DNA of 51,677 nt from Planctomycetota bacterium. GTDB lineage: Bacteria > Planctomycetota > Planctomycetia > Gemmatales > Gemmataceae. The DNA is taken from the NCBI GenBank assembly GCA_017306025.1, contig JAFKJJ010000541.1, positions 1-51,677 on the forward strand. Reading direction: 5' to 3'. A model generated the notes under the pieces. The model made no database searches, had not been told where the DNA came from, and was given only the letters and a program-made list of their open reading frames with translations. How positions within the stretch are numbered: position 1 is the first letter of the stretch; every line of letters starts with the position of its first letter. This document shows, piece by piece, positions 1-12,501 of the stretch. A program made the translations under genes and the position numbers.

Positions 1-1173
1 GTCCGCCTGGGCGCGGGCGACCATCGCCTCCGCCTGCATGATCTCGCCGCGCCGAGTGTTGAGGACGGGGATCGGGGTGAAGAGCCACACGCCCATGAAC
101 GAATCCTTCGTCTCGTTCAACTCGAAGGCCGGGCCGATCGACGGGTTGCCGTAGCGGTCGGCGACCTGGAGCCGCAGCCGGGCCTGCGCCTCCGCGACCA
201 TCAGCCTGCGGGACTGGAGGTCGGGCCGCTCTTCCAGCGCGGCCTTTGCGTACGCCTCGAAGTCGGTCGTCGGGACCGGGAGGTCGAGTTCGCCCTTCAC
301 GTCGAACGAGTCGTCGAGCGTGCCGAACTGCCTGCGGAGGTCGGACCGGGCGAACGCGAGGGCGGTCTTCCCCTGGCCCAGCGCGGCGCGGGCCGCGTCG
401 AGTTCGGTGCGGGCGACGATCAGGTCCGCCGACCGCAGCCGGCCGAGATCCGCGAGCTTTTTCACCTGCGCCACCACGTCCTCGTTGAACTTCACCGTGT
501 CCTCCAGCACGTCGAGCTTGCGGCGGCGGTACACGACGGAATTGAACGCGCGGTTGGCGGCGACGGAGACGAGCAACTCTTGGGTGGCGATGTCCCACTC
601 GGTCCGGGTGACCACGGCCTGCGCGGCGGCCCGGCGGTGCTTCCCCTGCCCGCGGATTTCGAGGTCCAGCCGCATCGTCGCTTCGGTGAAGGCGTGGTTG
701 GTGATGCCGGAACTTTGCGGCCCGCTCACGCCCATCTCGAACAACTGGAAGACGGGGTTGAACGGGTATGTGCGGGCGATCACGACCGCGCCGCGGGCGA
801 ACCCGCGCTGCTCGCGGATCGCGGCGAGGCCGGGGTTGTTCTCCAGGGCGAAGCGAACCGCATCCTCGGGGCCGAGGACTGACGGCACGGCCGGGGCGGC
901 CGGCTGGGGGGGCTTCGCGTCCTGGGCCGTCAGCTTCCATGCGCCCGCCGGGATGACGGTACCGGGGCGGGATCGTTCGGCGTCCGGGGCACGCTTCGCG
1001 ACGATCGATGGCGGGGGCGGGAGCGGCCGGCCCCCTCCGTAGGGCTCCGGCACGGAGGCGCAGCCGGCCACCACCCCCGCAAGGGCACCGCCGACGGCGC
1101 GAAGAAGCTGTATGCGATCACCGACGAAGGCCGCAAGTATCTCGACGATCACCGCGAAGCGGCCGACGCCCAT
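1..1173 (-). CDS. TolC/CzcC-type outer-membrane efflux lipoprotein (3' end outside window)
   Basis: Outer-membrane channel of a tripartite efflux pump. The reverse strand is open from the left edge to about 1173. It reads a lipobox-like VVAGC with Cys near 1058, a Pro-rich linker, and then TolC-family helices with the typical ERPDL and PVLNTRRGEI segments. The carboxy end lies outside the window. It lies just downstream of a sensor kinase and response regulator in the same direction, which suggests a metal-efflux operon of the CusRS/CzcRS kind. The start is uncertain. The first in-frame ATG is at 1173, but that leader overlaps a PadR-like fragment on the other strand, so the true start may be closer to the lipobox. 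The family call is firm; the metal substrate is inferred from context only. Confidence 0.8.
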   Translation of the reverse strand, partial: MGVGRFAVIVEILAAFVGDRIQLLRAVGGALAGVVAGCASVPEPYGGGRPLPPPPSIVAKRAPDAERSRPGTVIPAGAWKLTAQDAKPPQPAAPAVPSVLGPEDAVRFALENNPGLAAIREQRGFARGAVVIARTYPFNPVFQLFEMGVSGPQSSGITNHAFTEATMRLDLEIRGQGKHRRAAAQAVVTRTEWDIATQELLVSVAANRAFNSVVYRRRKLDVLEDTVKFNEDVVAQVKKLADLGRLRSADLIVARTELDAARAALGQGKTALAFARSDLRRQFGTLDDSFDVKGELDLPVPTTDFEAYAKAALEERPDLQSRRLMVAEAQARLRLQVADRYGNPSIGPAFELNETKDSFMGVWLFTPIPVLNTRRGEIMQAEAMVARAQAD

Positions 1174-1194
1174 GGCCGCGAGATCCCCATCTAA
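1081..1194 (+). pseudogene. C-terminal remnant of a PadR-like regulator
   Basis: The plus strand encodes about 37 residues ending at TAA 1192-1194. They contain KKLYAITDEGRKYL, which closely resembles the winged-helix wing and following helix of PadR-family regulators. No helix-turn-helix or start codon is present upstream, where the opposite strand encodes the TolC-like protein. I read this as a leftover of a displaced regulator gene. It could be chance, but the match to the K-x-Y-x-I-T-x-x-G-R pattern is good. Confidence 0.5.
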
Positions 1195-1211
1195 AATCCG
1201 CCCTTATGCCC

Positions 1212-2765
1212 TCAAGTTCCGCCGGCACACGCCTCCGCGGCGACCGGGCCGGGGCGTCCGGCCGACCACGCTTGTGCCGTCTCATTGGTGCCCCCCGTAC
1301 CCCCCGGTTGCGGCCCTTCCGCAGCCTGCGGCAATGACAGCCGGAACCGACTGCCTTGTCCGGGTTCACTCCCCACCTCCACCCGGCCTCCCAGGATCGC
1401 CGCCAGGCGCCAAACCACCGCCAGACCCAAGCCCACCCCGGGCTTGCCCAGCCACCGGGCGTTGCCCGCCCGGTAGAACGGTTCAAACACGCGCGACAAC
1501 TCGTCGGCCGCGATCCCGCACCCGCGGTCGATGACCGTCAGCGTGACGCCACCCGCCCCGGCCCCCACGGCAACGGTCACAGGCGTGCCGGGGTCGCTGT
1601 ACTTGCAGGCGTTGTCGAGCAGGTTGTCGAGGATCTGGCCGAGTAGCGCCGGGTGAGTGCACACCCGCGCAGGGGCATCCGCCCGAACGGTCAGGTCGGC
1701 GGCACGGGCGTGTTCGGACCACCCCGCGAGCCACGCCCGGCACCACTCGCCGAGGTCGATGGCCTCCGGTTCGGGCAAGGGCGTCGCCTCGGCACGGGCG
1801 AGGAACAGGAGCGAGTCGATGATCTGCCGCAGTTGCGTCCCTCGTCGCTGCACCACGCCCAGCACCCGCTGGTACTCCGCCGGACTGCGCTCCCGTTTCA
1901 GTGCCACCTCGACGGAGGTGAGCAGCGCCGTCAACGGCGTGCGCAGTTGGTGCGAAGCGTCGCCCGTGAACCGCTGCTGCCGCTCCAGGGCTTCGCGGAT
2001 GCCGACCAGAAGGTCGTTGAAGGCGCGGCCGAGGTCTTCCAACTCGTCCCGGCTCTCGGCAACGTCGAGGAACAGCCCGGGGTCGGACTCGCGGCGGAGC
2101 GTCCGGGCCGAGGCCGCCATCCGCGTGATCGGCCGCAGCGCCTGCCGGCACAGCCACCGCCCCCACACTGCGGCCGTCAGCCACACGAGGCCGGACACCG
2201 CGGCCAGCGTCCCGGCGAGCTGCGCGAGGGTCTCCCGCACGGGCGCCTCGGCCAGCGCGACCGTGAGGACGAGCGCGTCGCCGTGGAAGGTGCGGTCGGC
2301 CGGCAGTGTGACGGCCCCCGGCGGCTGACCGGCGGGGAAGGCCTCGCCGAGTCCGCCCTCGAACGGCCGCGGGCGACCGTCGAACGGTTCGGCGTCGAAC
2401 TGACCCGACCGCACGCGCCGGGCCAGCACCCGCCAGCCGCGGTCGGTCGGCAGCACACTCGCGCCCCGGTCGAGGTTGGGCGAGCAGTCGACGAGTCTCC
2501 CGGCCGGGTCGTGGATCGTCCACCTTACCTGGTCGGGCGCGGGGTCATCGCCGACGGCCACCTTCCGTTCCAACGGCTCCCACTCCACGTCGCCGGGGTG
2601 AACCTCGATGGCCGCGACGAGCGTCTGCATGGTCGCGTCGAGCCGGTGGTCGACCTGGGCGTTGAGGTGGCGGTGGGCCAGGGCGTAGAGGATCACCGAG
2701 AACCCGCACAGCACGAGCGCGAGCGCGACCAGGAAGAACAGGGACAGGCGGTTGGTGAGGCTCAT
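1212..2765 (-). CDS. Two-component sensor histidine kinase (HAMP type)
   Basis: Membrane sensor kinase of 517 residues. There are two transmembrane segments, about residues 8-32 and 183-205, around a periplasmic domain of about 150 residues. A HAMP linker follows, then a HisKA helix with phospho-acceptor His272 in ASHQLRTPLTAL, the N-box NLLDNACKYS, and the G-boxes DRGCGIA and GVGLGLAVV. All catalytic boxes are intact. The ATG at 2765 overlaps the upstream response regulator by four bases (ATGA), so the two are translationally coupled. The carboxy end has about 40 low-complexity residues after the ATPase domain. Together with the downstream TolC-like gene this resembles CusRS/CzcRS metal sensing; the ligand is not visible in the sequence. 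Confidence 0.93.
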   Translation of the reverse strand: MSLTNRLSLFFLVALALVLCGFSVILYALAHRHLNAQVDHRLDATMQTLVAAIEVHPGDVEWEPLERKVAVGDDPAPDQVRWTIHDPAGRLVDCSPNLDRGASVLPTDRGWRVLARRVRSGQFDAEPFDGRPRPFEGGLGEAFPAGQPPGAVTLPADRTFHGDALVLTVALAEAPVRETLAQLAGTLAAVSGLVWLTAAVWGRWLCRQALRPITRMAASARTLRRESDPGLFLDVAESRDELEDLGRAFNDLLVGIREALERQQRFTGDASHQLRTPLTALLTSVEVALKRERSPAEYQRVLGVVQRRGTQLRQIIDSLLFLARAEATPLPEPEAIDLGEWCRAWLAGWSEHARAADLTVRADAPARVCTHPALLGQILDNLLDNACKYSDPGTPVTVAVGAGAGGVTLTVIDRGCGIAADELSRVFEPFYRAGNARWLGKPGVGLGLAVVWRLAAILGGRVEVGSEPGQGSRFRLSLPQAAEGPQPGGTGGTNETAQAWSAGRPGPVAAEACAGGT

Positions 2766-3457
2766 GCGCCCTCGCCCTCCGGGGCCGGTTCGCCCAGCAT
2801 GTAGCCGCGCCCGCGGACCGTGTGGAGCAGCCGCGGGCCGTGGACTTCGAGCTTCTTGCGGACCTCCATGACGTGGACCTCGAGCGTGTTGGACAGGCCG
2901 TCGTACTCCTCCTCCCACACCTGCTCGTAGAGCCGGGTGCGGGACAGCACCTCGCCTGCGTGCCGGACGAAGAACAGGAGCAGGGCGAACTCGCGCGCGG
3001 TCAGAGCGAGCGGTTGGCCGGCTCGCTCGGCGCGGTTGGAGGCCGGGTCGAGCACGAGGTCGTGGTGGCGCAGTTCGGTGCCGGCCAGTGCCGGCGGGCG
3101 GCGGAGCAGCGCCTGCACCCGCGCCAGCAGTTCCTCGTAGGCGAACGGCTTGCACAGGTAGTCGTCGGCCCCGGCCCGGAGGCCCTCGACCCGCTGCGCG
3201 ATCGCATCCCGCGCGGTCAGAAACAACACCGGCGTGGTGCGGCCGGCCGCGCGAAATTGGCGCAGGAGCGTGAACCCGTCGGGGCCGGGGAGCCACCAGT
3301 CGAGGATCACGAGATCCCAGTTCGACGTTTCCAGGGCGTGCCCGCCGGTGTGCCCGTCGGCGGCGTGTTCGACGACGTACCCCTCCTCGCGCAGCCCCTG
3401 GGCCACGAACTCGGCGATTTCGGCATCGTCCTCGACGTACAAGATGCGGAACGCCAT
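2762..3457 (-). CDS. OmpR/PhoB-family response regulator
   Basis: DNA-binding response regulator of 231 residues. The receiver domain carries the acidic pocket (VEDD), the phospho-acceptor Asp in LVILDWWLP, the Thr in FLTARD and the Lys in CKPF. The carboxy half is a winged helix with the usual LTAREFALL and VRGRGYML segments. Its stop codon overlaps the sensor kinase start. It probably regulates its own operon, including the efflux gene; no operator repeat stands out in the 86 bases upstream. Confidence 0.94.
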   Translation of the reverse strand: MAFRILYVEDDAEIAEFVAQGLREEGYVVEHAADGHTGGHALETSNWDLVILDWWLPGPDGFTLLRQFRAAGRTTPVLFLTARDAIAQRVEGLRAGADDYLCKPFAYEELLARVQALLRRPPALAGTELRHHDLVLDPASNRAERAGQPLALTAREFALLLFFVRHAGEVLSRTRLYEQVWEEEYDGLSNTLEVHVMEVRKKLEVHGPRLLHTVRGRGYMLGEPAPEGEGA

Positions 3458-3543
3458 CGTCGGTCCTGCCCGAAGCCGGTGCGCGGTCGTGCAATCTGGA
3501 AGCTAACGTCCGGCTCTAAACGCGCGGTGAGCGATTGATAAAC

Positions 3544-4110
3544 TCAGGGCTTATCCTCGCCGCGAAGTCCCCCAGGCGAATGCGACTTGCCCGGGGCGGA
3601 GCGGGAATCGGGAACGCCGGGGCCGACCTTGGGGGGCTCGGCCCCACGCGAGCGAGTCGCAATCAGGCTGAATGTCCCGACCGCGAGCGCGGCGAGAATT
3701 CCGGCGGCCGCGACCCACGCCAGTCGCCTCGAACGCTGCGGCCGGCCGGCCGCTGTCGAGGCAGCGAGCGCCTCGTCCGCGTTTCCTGGAACGGCTTCTC
3801 CTCCGGATCCGGGATCGCTCCCGTGCTCGCGTGGCGTGCCGTCCCGGACACCCGGCTCGGGCGGGCGGGGCTCCTCATCCGGCTGCCCCTTCTGCCAGTA
3901 CGCCCGTCCGTCGGCCGCACGGAGCACCGAGATCGGCGAGTTGCGGAGCAGTTCGGCCGCCAGCGCGTCGCCGCGGCGGGCGCGGGACGCGAGGTCCAGA
4001 AAGATCAACAGACACGCCGCGAGCATGTCGTCCGGGTTCAGGCCGGTCGGCCACCAGAACGTGTGCCCGTCGAACTCGAACGCCCGCCGTTCGCCGCGAC
4101 CTGCCGCCAT
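3544..4110 (-). CDS. Hypothetical protein with one transmembrane segment
   Basis: 188 residues with no recognised domain. The first 70 residues are soluble-looking and include FDGHTFWWPTGLNPDD. A Pro/Gly/Glu-rich stretch follows, then one hydrophobic segment at about residues 132-150 (WVAAAGILAALAVGTFSLIA) and a Gly/Pro-rich tail. It sits between the two-component operon and the fluoride operon, in the same direction as both, with more than 80 bases on each side. No function can be given. Confidence 0.55.
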   Translation of the reverse strand: MAAGRGERRAFEFDGHTFWWPTGLNPDDMLAACLLIFLDLASRARRGDALAAELLRNSPISVLRAADGRAYWQKGQPDEEPRPPEPGVRDGTPREHGSDPGSGGEAVPGNADEALAASTAAGRPQRSRRLAWVAAAGILAALAVGTFSLIATRSRGAEPPKVGPGVPDSRSAPGKSHSPGGLRGEDKP

Positions 4111-4398
4111 CGCGCACCTCGCCTCCGTCGGCGCGTTCGCCGTCGCGGATGATTGACCGAATCGTTCGCCGCACTGATCGCTACCCCATTCCGGACCCCG
4201 CCACGCCCGCGACCGGCCCAGGACGCCCTACTCGACGCGAACCCGGCGGCCTTGAGGATGCCGAGGGGTGCGATACATCGACCGCCCCGGCCGCCTCCGC
4301 CCGTTCGGTGACCGTCTTCACTTCGCGAGGGCTCTGGCCGTCGGATGAACTGCGCACTGTCGAAAGAGTGGAGGAGCCCTGAGCGCGTCATACTCCCT
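4111..4398. other. Intergenic, no gene recognised
   Basis: About 290 bases between the hypothetical protein and the end of the fluoride operon. I see no convincing coding frame, aptamer or strong terminator. Confidence 0.5.
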
Positions 4399-5093
4399 TC
4401 AACCGAGGCCGCCGGTCGTGACGACGCGTACGAGTCCGGCGATCACGTCGGCCGGCAGCGGCGCGGCCCGGAGGTCGGCCACCGTGCGCTCCACCTCGCA
4501 GGGGACGCGGCGCAGGACGGCGCGCCCGTCCTCGATCACCGCGTAGCACGCCAGCCCCCCGTGGTCCCGCGCCAGACCGACGCTCCCCGGATTCACGACC
4601 GTCGTCCGCCCGAACGTCCGCACCCCTGGACGTGCGTGTGGCCGAGCAGGACGAAGTCCGCCGCGAGGCCCGCGACGAGATCCTCCCAGGCGTCCGGCGA
4701 GACGTACTCGAACAGCCCGCCGGCGGGCGTGGCGTGACCGACGCGGAAGTGCGCCCCGCACCACTCGAATAGGTCCACCGCGAACAGGTGCCGGAGGTAC
4801 TCGACGTCGTCGGCACCCAAGAGGGTGCGGTGCCACGCGCGGGTCGCCAGCGAGTACGGGCGGTAGGGCCCCATGCAGTGGCAGTCCTGACTGGTCGCCA
4901 GTGCGTTGTCGTGGTTGCCGCGGATCGCGTGGCGCGCGTTTGCCTGGAGCCAGCGGACGCACTCGACGGGGTGGGGGCCGTAGTCCACCGCGTCCCCGCA
5001 GAACGTCAGTTCGTCCCACGACCCCTCGGCGCGGCTCACGGCATCCAGGGCCGGCCAGTTGGCGTGAATGTCGGATAGGACCAGCATCTTCAT
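4399..5093 (-). pseudogene. Metallophosphatase (YfcE/MJ0936-like), frameshifted
   Basis: Calcineurin-like metallophosphoesterase, last gene of the large fluoride operon. The amino part carries MKMLVLSDIHANWPAL, FCGDAVDYGP, RGNHDNA and LLGHTHVQG. The reading frame is then lost near 4628 at a short G run. The other frame continues at once with VRTFGRTTVVNPGSVGLARDH down to a stop at 4399. The intact paralogue at 26888-27595 reads straight through this point, so exactly one base (probably a G) appears to be missing here. The first metal ligands and the last motif are therefore in different frames. This is either a recent pseudogene or a homopolymer sequencing error; otherwise the sequence looks well conserved. 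The start was placed at the Met directly before the first motif, 62 bases after the pyrophosphatase gene. Confidence 0.85.
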
Positions 5094-5155
5094 CGGCCAC
5101 CCTCGCGGTGTGGGGTTCGGGCGACGGGGCGGTCGCGGCATTCGGGCATCCAGGG

Positions 5156-5707
5156 TCAGGGCGATTGTCGCAGTTCCTCCCGGCGGCGCTGGTACAGGTC
5201 CGCAGCCTCGCGGAGGACGGCGAGTGCGGCTTCCCGGCCGTGGGGAGTTTCGACCGTCACCTCTTTCCCCTCCAGCGCCTTGTAGTCCTGGAAGAAGCGG
5301 CGCAACTCCAGCACCTCCGCGACCGACAGGTCGGAGAGGTCGCGCACGCCGGCGAGGAACGGGTCATCGACGTGGACGGCGATCAGCTTGTCGTCCTGCC
5401 CCTTCTCGTCGCGCATGGGCATCACGCCGACCGCCCGCGCCCGCAGCAGCACGCCCGGCACGAGGTCTTCCTTGCAGACCACCAGCACGTCGAGCGGGTC
5501 GCCGTCGGCGCAGTACGTGCGCGGGACGAACCCGTAACTGGCCGGGTAGTACACCGCCCCGTAGAGGATGCGGTCCACCCGCAGAAGACCGGTGGGCTTG
5601 TCCAGTTCGTACTTCACCCGGCAGCCGCGGTTGATCTCCACGAACACCGGGAACCAGTCGGCCAGGTCGTCGCTCAGCGGCACGTCGTGCCACGGGTGCC
5701 CCCGCAT
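5156..5707 (-). CDS. ppa: Family I inorganic pyrophosphatase
   Basis: Hydrolyses pyrophosphate to phosphate in the cytoplasm, pulling polymer synthesis forward. It is 183 residues, normal for bacterial family I. Visible motifs are the active-site VEINRG and VKYELD region, YPASYGFVP and the signature DGDPLDVLV with the metal-binding aspartates. Family I enzymes are classic fluoride targets, because fluoride traps the Mg-bound intermediate, which fits a place in a fluoride-controlled operon. The start codon overlaps the stop of the PAP2 gene (TGATG), so the two are coupled. No odd residues were seen. Confidence 0.95.
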   Translation of the reverse strand: MRGHPWHDVPLSDDLADWFPVFVEINRGCRVKYELDKPTGLLRVDRILYGAVYYPASYGFVPRTYCADGDPLDVLVVCKEDLVPGVLLRARAVGVMPMRDEKGQDDKLIAVHVDDPFLAGVRDLSDLSVAEVLELRRFFQDYKALEGKEVTVETPHGREAALAVLREAADLYQRRREELRQSP

Positions 5708-6486
5708 CAGCGTCTCTCCCCGGTGTCAGTGGAACGCACGCCCGCGTAAGTCGGCCGAGCCCGCCGGATCGTTTCACAGACCCCGACGCAGACCGCGACC
5801 CAACCCATGCCCACCGCGTATCCGGCCAGAACATCGGACGGGTAGTGGACCCCGAGGTACAAGCGGCTCCAGCCGACGGCGGCGATCAGGGCTGCCGCGC
5901 TCCCGAGAGCGACGACGCGGGCGCCTCGACCTCGCGCGCGCAGCAGGGCGAAATAGGCAAGCGCCCCGAAGCACACGACCGAGCCGAGGGCGTGCCCGCT
6001 CGGAAAGCTCGCGCTCGTCTCGACGGCCACCGGATCGGGAAACGACGGCCGGGGTCGATCGAACGCCCGCTTCAGGGCTTCGCGGAGCAGGCCACCCCCG
6101 GCCAGTGAGACCAGCCAGCAGGCCAGGAGCCCGTACCGCCGCCACCGAGCCAACAGGACGGCGGTCACGACGGCGAGCACGCCGATCGCCCAGACCGAGC
6201 CGAGCGCGGTGACCACGGCGGCGACAGCCGCCATGTCCGGGTGCGAGCGGGCGTGGGCGTGGAAGGCGGCAGCGAGTCGTTCATCAAGACCGGTGCCCGC
6301 CCACACCTGCGCGGCGAGTGCCGCACATCCTCCGATCCCCACTGCGGCGAGCAACGCGGCTACGGTGAGGTGCAACCCCCGCGGGTGGTCGGGTGCGAGC
6401 CGGCGGCCGAAGAACGACCGCCCGCGAGTTTCCGTTGGTATTCCCACACGCCCTCCGCTGGTGTGCTCACGGGTCGCCGTCGACAT
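5707..6486 (-). CDS. PAP2-family membrane phosphatase
   Basis: Integral membrane phosphatase of 259 residues with about six hydrophobic segments. The three PAP2 signatures are present in order: KRAFDRPRP, SFPSGHA and the SRLYLGVHYPSDVLAG block with the catalytic His and Asp. Family members dephosphorylate phosphatidic acid, phosphatidylglycerol phosphate or undecaprenyl pyrophosphate; the sequence does not say which. The gene lies between enolase (6-base gap) and pyrophosphatase (overlap), so it is firmly inside the operon. Confidence 0.9.
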   Translation of the reverse strand: MSTATREHTSGGRVGIPTETRGRSFFGRRLAPDHPRGLHLTVAALLAAVGIGGCAALAAQVWAGTGLDERLAAAFHAHARSHPDMAAVAAVVTALGSVWAIGVLAVVTAVLLARWRRYGLLACWLVSLAGGGLLREALKRAFDRPRPSFPDPVAVETSASFPSGHALGSVVCFGALAYFALLRARGRGARVVALGSAAALIAAVGWSRLYLGVHYPSDVLAGYAVGMGWVAVCVGVCETIRRARPTYAGVRSTDTGERR

Positions 6487-6492
6487 CCAACC

Positions 6493-10396
<3,904 letters not shown>

Positions 10397-10429
10397 GGAA
10401 TAATCCCTGTTGTGAACCGATGAGCCGGA

Positions 10430-11701
10430 CTACCTGCCCCCTGCGTCGCGCTGCCCGGCCAAGGCCAGCGTGCCGACGAGCATGACGCCGCCGGCCAGCC
10501 CGAAGGCCAGCACCGGCGAGACGGTCGTCCACAGCACCCCGACGGCGACGCTCGATACGAGATCGCCCACCCCGTTGACCGCACCCAGGACGCCGTAGCC
10601 GACGCTGCGGGTCTCGGTCGGAACGTAGTCGGCCGCCATCGCCCCTTCGATCGCCTCCTGCACCGCGACGTACAACCCCGCCAGCACGAACACCGCGCCG
10701 AGAAGGAACAGGCTGTCGGACTGGAGCGCGAAGGCGAGCGCGACGAGGCCGGCGGTGGCCGCGCCCAACGCGTAGCCGACGACGAGGACCGGCCGGTGCC
10801 CGATGCGGTCGGCCAGCGCCCCGACCGGGTACGACGCGAGCGTCTGCACGAGGTTTCGGCCGGCGTAGAGGAGGCCGGCAATCTGCGCGGCCTCAACAAG
10901 GCCGTACCGCGGAACGAGCAGCGCCGCCGCGGCGGCGATCAGAAGCGTGTGGGCGAAGTCACCCAGGCCGAAGAGACCGACCGCACGCAAGTAGCGGCGG
11001 AAACGTGCCGGCAGTGACCGCAGCGCCGCGCCGAACCGGAGTTTCGGGTTGGGCACGCTGCGGTCGTCCCGCACGAACAACGCGAAGCTCAACACCGACA
11101 GCACGCCGGGGACGAGCGTCAGCCAGAAGACCGTGCGGTACGGCCCGGACTCGTCGGCAAGCGGCAGCGTCTGCGCCCACGCCAGCAGGGCCACCCCCAG
11201 GAGCGGGCCGATGACCGCCCCCACGGTGTCGGCGGCGCGGTGGAACCCGAACGCCCGACCGCGGGTCTCCGGCGTAACGGCCTCGGCCATGATCGCGTCG
11301 CGCAACGGGCCGCGAATCCCCCGCCCGAACCACCCGACCAAGCGACCGAGCAGGACCAGCGGCCAGCCGACGGCCAGGGCCATGAACACCTGCATGAGTG
11401 CGGTCAGACCATAGCCGGTGACGACCAGCGCCTTGCGGAAGCCGAGCCGGTCGGCGATGTACCCCGCCCCGAGTTTGGTGAAACTCGCCAGCCCGTCGGC
11501 CACACCCTCGATGGTGCCGAGCACCGCGGCCGGCATCCCCAACACGGCCAGGAAGCCCGGCAGGATGACGTTCGTGGTCTCGTAGGTCAGGTCGCCCAAT
11601 GCGCTCGTCACGCCCGCGCCGAACACCGTCCGGTTCAGCCAGTGCCCGGACGGTTCGCTCGCAGGAGGCGATGTGGCTTCCGCCCGTTCGGGTTCTCCCA
11701 T
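10430..11701 (-). CDS. MFS transporter
   Basis: 423 residues with about twelve hydrophobic segments. The MFS loop 2-3 signature appears as GYIADRLGFRKAL and repeats in the second half as GALADRIGHRPVL, which shows both six-helix halves. The substrate cannot be read from the sequence. It lies 8 bases after the endonuclease-fold gene and 33 bases before the phosphatase gene, so it is co-transcribed with the fluoride channel. The start MGEPERAE was chosen because it lies just after the upstream stop; longer frames run into that gene. Confidence 0.88.
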   Translation of the reverse strand: MGEPERAEATSPPASEPSGHWLNRTVFGAGVTSALGDLTYETTNVILPGFLAVLGMPAAVLGTIEGVADGLASFTKLGAGYIADRLGFRKALVVTGYGLTALMQVFMALAVGWPLVLLGRLVGWFGRGIRGPLRDAIMAEAVTPETRGRAFGFHRAADTVGAVIGPLLGVALLAWAQTLPLADESGPYRTVFWLTLVPGVLSVLSFALFVRDDRSVPNPKLRFGAALRSLPARFRRYLRAVGLFGLGDFAHTLLIAAAAALLVPRYGLVEAAQIAGLLYAGRNLVQTLASYPVGALADRIGHRPVLVVGYALGAATAGLVALAFALQSDSLFLLGAVFVLAGLYVAVQEAIEGAMAADYVPTETRSVGYGVLGAVNGVGDLVSSVAVGVLWTTVSPVLAFGLAGGVMLVGTLALAGQRDAGGR

Positions 11702-11709
11702 CGCTTCCC

Positions 11710-12501
11710 TCACAACTTGAATTCGGCGGTGATCGGGTAATGATCGGACGCGGCGTCGGTCCGCTCGTCGCGGACGACGGAGTAGGCCACGGTCTTCTCT
11801 GCCAGCGAGGCACTGGCGAGGAAGTAGTCCGACCGGAACGGGACGAATTCGGTGTTCGCGAAGCCCGCGCCCGGCACGGTCGGCTCGCCGTGGCGACCGA
11901 GGCGGTGGGCGAGGTCGGCGTAGCCGGCGCTGTAGAGCGTCTGGAGAACCCGGCGGTCGGCTCGACCGTCGGCGGAAAGGTAGCGGGCGCGGTGGTGAGC
12001 CGAGAGCGGCGTCCAGTCCGGCTCCGGGTCGAGCGGAGAGACGGAGTTGAAGTCGCCCGCGACCAAGGCGAATCCGTCCGCGGCGGCATGCGCAACGAGG
12101 TAGGCGGCCTCGGCCAGGCGGATGTGCGATCCGTTCGGGCACAGGTGGACGCTGACGAATGTGACCGGCCGCGTGAGGCCCGGAACTCGCAGGGTGACGG
12201 TCGCCGCCGCGTGGTGGAAACGGGCCGAGTCACCCTCGAACGCGACCGGCGTGAGCTCCGGTCGGGCGAACACGGCCGTGTGCTGGCCGGTGTGAGGGGC
12301 GACGGCCAGAAACCCGCGCATCCCCAACGCGTCTTCGGTCTCGCAGAGCCGCCGGTGACCGTTGTGGTCGTAGTGCCTGCACTCCTGGAGCAGAAGTACG
12401 TCGGGCTTCTCGCTCGTGATGACCTCGCGCTGGGCACGGCACCGCCGGTCGTCGCCCCCGTCCCACCCGCCGAACAGCGTGTTGTAGCTCATCACTTTCA
12501 T
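11710..12501 (-). CDS. Endonuclease/exonuclease/phosphatase-fold protein
   Basis: 263 residues of the Mg-dependent EEP superfamily (DNase I/exonuclease III/sphingomyelinase fold). Motifs are VMSYNTLFGG, the metal Glu in LLLQECRHYD, VSVHLCPNGSH, AGDFNSVSPL and the closing SDHYPI. No signal peptide is visible, so a cytoplasmic role is likely; the substrate could be nucleic acid, phospholipid or inositol phosphate. The ATG overlaps the upstream DUF190 stop by four bases. Its presence adds one more Mg-phosphate enzyme to the operon. Confidence 0.85.
   Translation of the reverse strand: MKVMSYNTLFGGWDGGDDRRCRAQREVITSEKPDVLLLQECRHYDHNGHRRLCETEDALGMRGFLAVAPHTGQHTAVFARPELTPVAFEGDSARFHHAAATVTLRVPGLTRPVTFVSVHLCPNGSHIRLAEAAYLVAHAAADGFALVAGDFNSVSPLDPEPDWTPLSAHHRARYLSADGRADRRVLQTLYSAGYADLAHRLGRHGEPTVPGAGFANTEFVPFRSDYFLASASLAEKTVAYSVVRDERTDAASDHYPITAEFKL

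Noticed and set aside
1212-3494. A 760-residue minus-strand frame
   Set aside because: The amino 240 residues are a shadow of the response regulator; the kinase starts at 2765 with the ATGA overlap.
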